Origin: Hymenobacter monticola
GTDB taxonomy: Bacteria; Bacteroidota; Bacteroidia; Cytophagales; Hymenobacteraceae
DNA length: 64,000 bases
Direction: 5' to 3'
NCBI RefSeq assembly: GCF_022811645.1
Contig: NZ_CP094534.1
Coordinates: 4,712,001 to 4,776,000 of the forward strand
A program made the translations under genes and the position numbers. Position 1 is the stretch's first letter. Each line of letters starts with the position of its first letter. Positions 63,453 to 64,000 of this stretch are shown here, in pieces. Under the pieces are notes generated by a model. The model was not told the origin of the DNA, made no database searches, and saw only the letters and a list, made by a program, of their open reading frames with translations.

Positions 63453-64000
63453 TTGCTAACCTGGGCTTATCCTGATTTTATTGCCGTGGGCGTCGCGCTG
63501 GCGCTGGCCTTGGCGCTGCTGGGCCGGCACTGGGCGCGCACGGGCCGGGCCGGCTGGGCACTGGGCAGCCGCGCCCGCCACCGCGGCTGGAAGCTGGCCC
63601 TGCGACTGGCGGCTGGTGTGGCCCTACTGGCGGCGGCCATGGGCCCCTCGCTGGGCGTGAGCCAGCGGCCGGTGCGCACGGCCGGCAAAGACGTGTGGCT
63701 GCTGGTGGACGTGTCGCGCTCGATGGACGCCCCCGACGTGACGCCCTCGCGCCTGCTGCGAGCCCAAGCCGAGCTGGAAGAACTGGTGGTCCAGTTTCCG
63801 GCCGACCGGCTGGGGCTGGTGGTGTTCGGGGCCGAAGCTAAGGTGCAATGCCCGCTGACCTATGACCAAGCGGCGGTGCAGGTGTTCATTCGAACATTGC
63901 GCACCAGCCTGCTGCCCGCCGGCCCCACCACCCTGCGCGAGCCGCTGGAATTGGTGCTAAAGCGCTTGGGCACCTCCCCGGCAGCCACGCCCCGAGCCAC
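63453..64000 (+). CDS. von Willebrand factor A domain protein (BatB-like), cut by window edge
   Basis: Open frame running off the right end; at least 182 residues. In-frame stop at 63441, then no ATG, so a TTG start at 63453 (LLTWAYPDFIAVGV) is most likely. A membrane segment (about 9-25, VALALALALL) and a second (about 48-66, LAAGVALLAAAMG) precede a VWA domain with MIDAS motif DVSRSMD (about 90) and the following DAPDVTPSRL. It resembles BatB-type proteins of the aerotolerance operon; the rest of that operon would lie beyond the window. Confidence 0.82.
   Translation, partial: MLTWAYPDFIAVGVALALALALLGRHWARTGRAGWALGSRARHRGWKLALRLAAGVALLAAAMGPSLGVSQRPVRTAGKDVWLLVDVSRSMDAPDVTPSRLLRAQAELEELVVQFPADRLGLVVFGAEAKVQCPLTYDQAAVQVFIRTLRTSLLPAGPTTLREPLELVLKRLGTSPAATPRA

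Overview
The window is a 64 kb piece of chromosome from a GC-rich member of the Bacteroidota, most like Hymenobacter or a near relative in the Cytophagales. The clues are promoters of the TAnnTTTG type with no Shine-Dalgarno sequences, type IX secretion parts (a PorT-like and a PorE-like protein) with two secreted cargo proteins carrying C-terminal sorting domains, menaquinone synthesis, Bacteroidota-typical domains (DUF5606, DUF4290, DUF3109, DUF4846) and a tandem pair of DUF4349 lipoproteins. The gene content is mostly chromosomal core. I see no transposase, integrase, phage module or CRISPR array.

Layout. 0-4 kb: porT, ubiE/menG and a porE-like gene, all leftward. 4.4-19.7 kb: a core block with engB, a TonB-like protein, DUF5606, fbp, lysC, enoyl-CoA hydratase, peroxiredoxin, kdtA-rsgA, a fasciclin lipoprotein, cyclophilin, DUF3109, pcrA, DUF4290 and murA. 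19.8-23.3 kb: two DUF4349 lipoproteins, a small holin-like membrane protein and an agmatinase-family enzyme. 23.4-31.3 kb: a leftward chemosensory cluster mcp-cheW-cheY-cheA-cheC. Its receptor has 1475 residues, no membrane segment and a long HAMP array built from 276-bp repeats. 31.6-35.8 kb: topA, a DUF4846 protein and a HAD phosphatase. 35.9-46.3 kb: a more accessory stretch with two pirins, nitroreductase, a secreted delta-60 repeat protein, alpha/beta hydrolase, PNPOx-like protein, SDR with an AraC regulator, sirtuin and small membrane proteins. 46.4-53.7 kb: a metallophosphoesterase fused to an outer-membrane barrel, then convergent ppx and ppk1 (polyphosphate turnover). 53.8-58.4 kb: a compact red-light operon bphO-bphP-response regulator-REC/histidine kinase. 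58.5-64 kb: RidA-like protein, gyrB, a second sorting-domain protein, a Ser-Pro-Arg tRNA operon and the start of a von Willebrand factor A protein cut by the window edge.

Two signalling modules stand out: the cytoplasmic poly-HAMP chemosensory system, which has no CheR or CheB beside it, and the four-gene bacteriophytochrome operon that pairs a pigment-making enzyme with a receptor, a single-domain regulator and a second kinase. At the DNA level the window is notable for many long, nearly perfect inverted repeats between genes (several sequence families, often between convergent genes), for three genes whose -7 promoter element lies almost on the start codon (predicted leaderless messages), and for low-GC islands inside lysC and pcrA.
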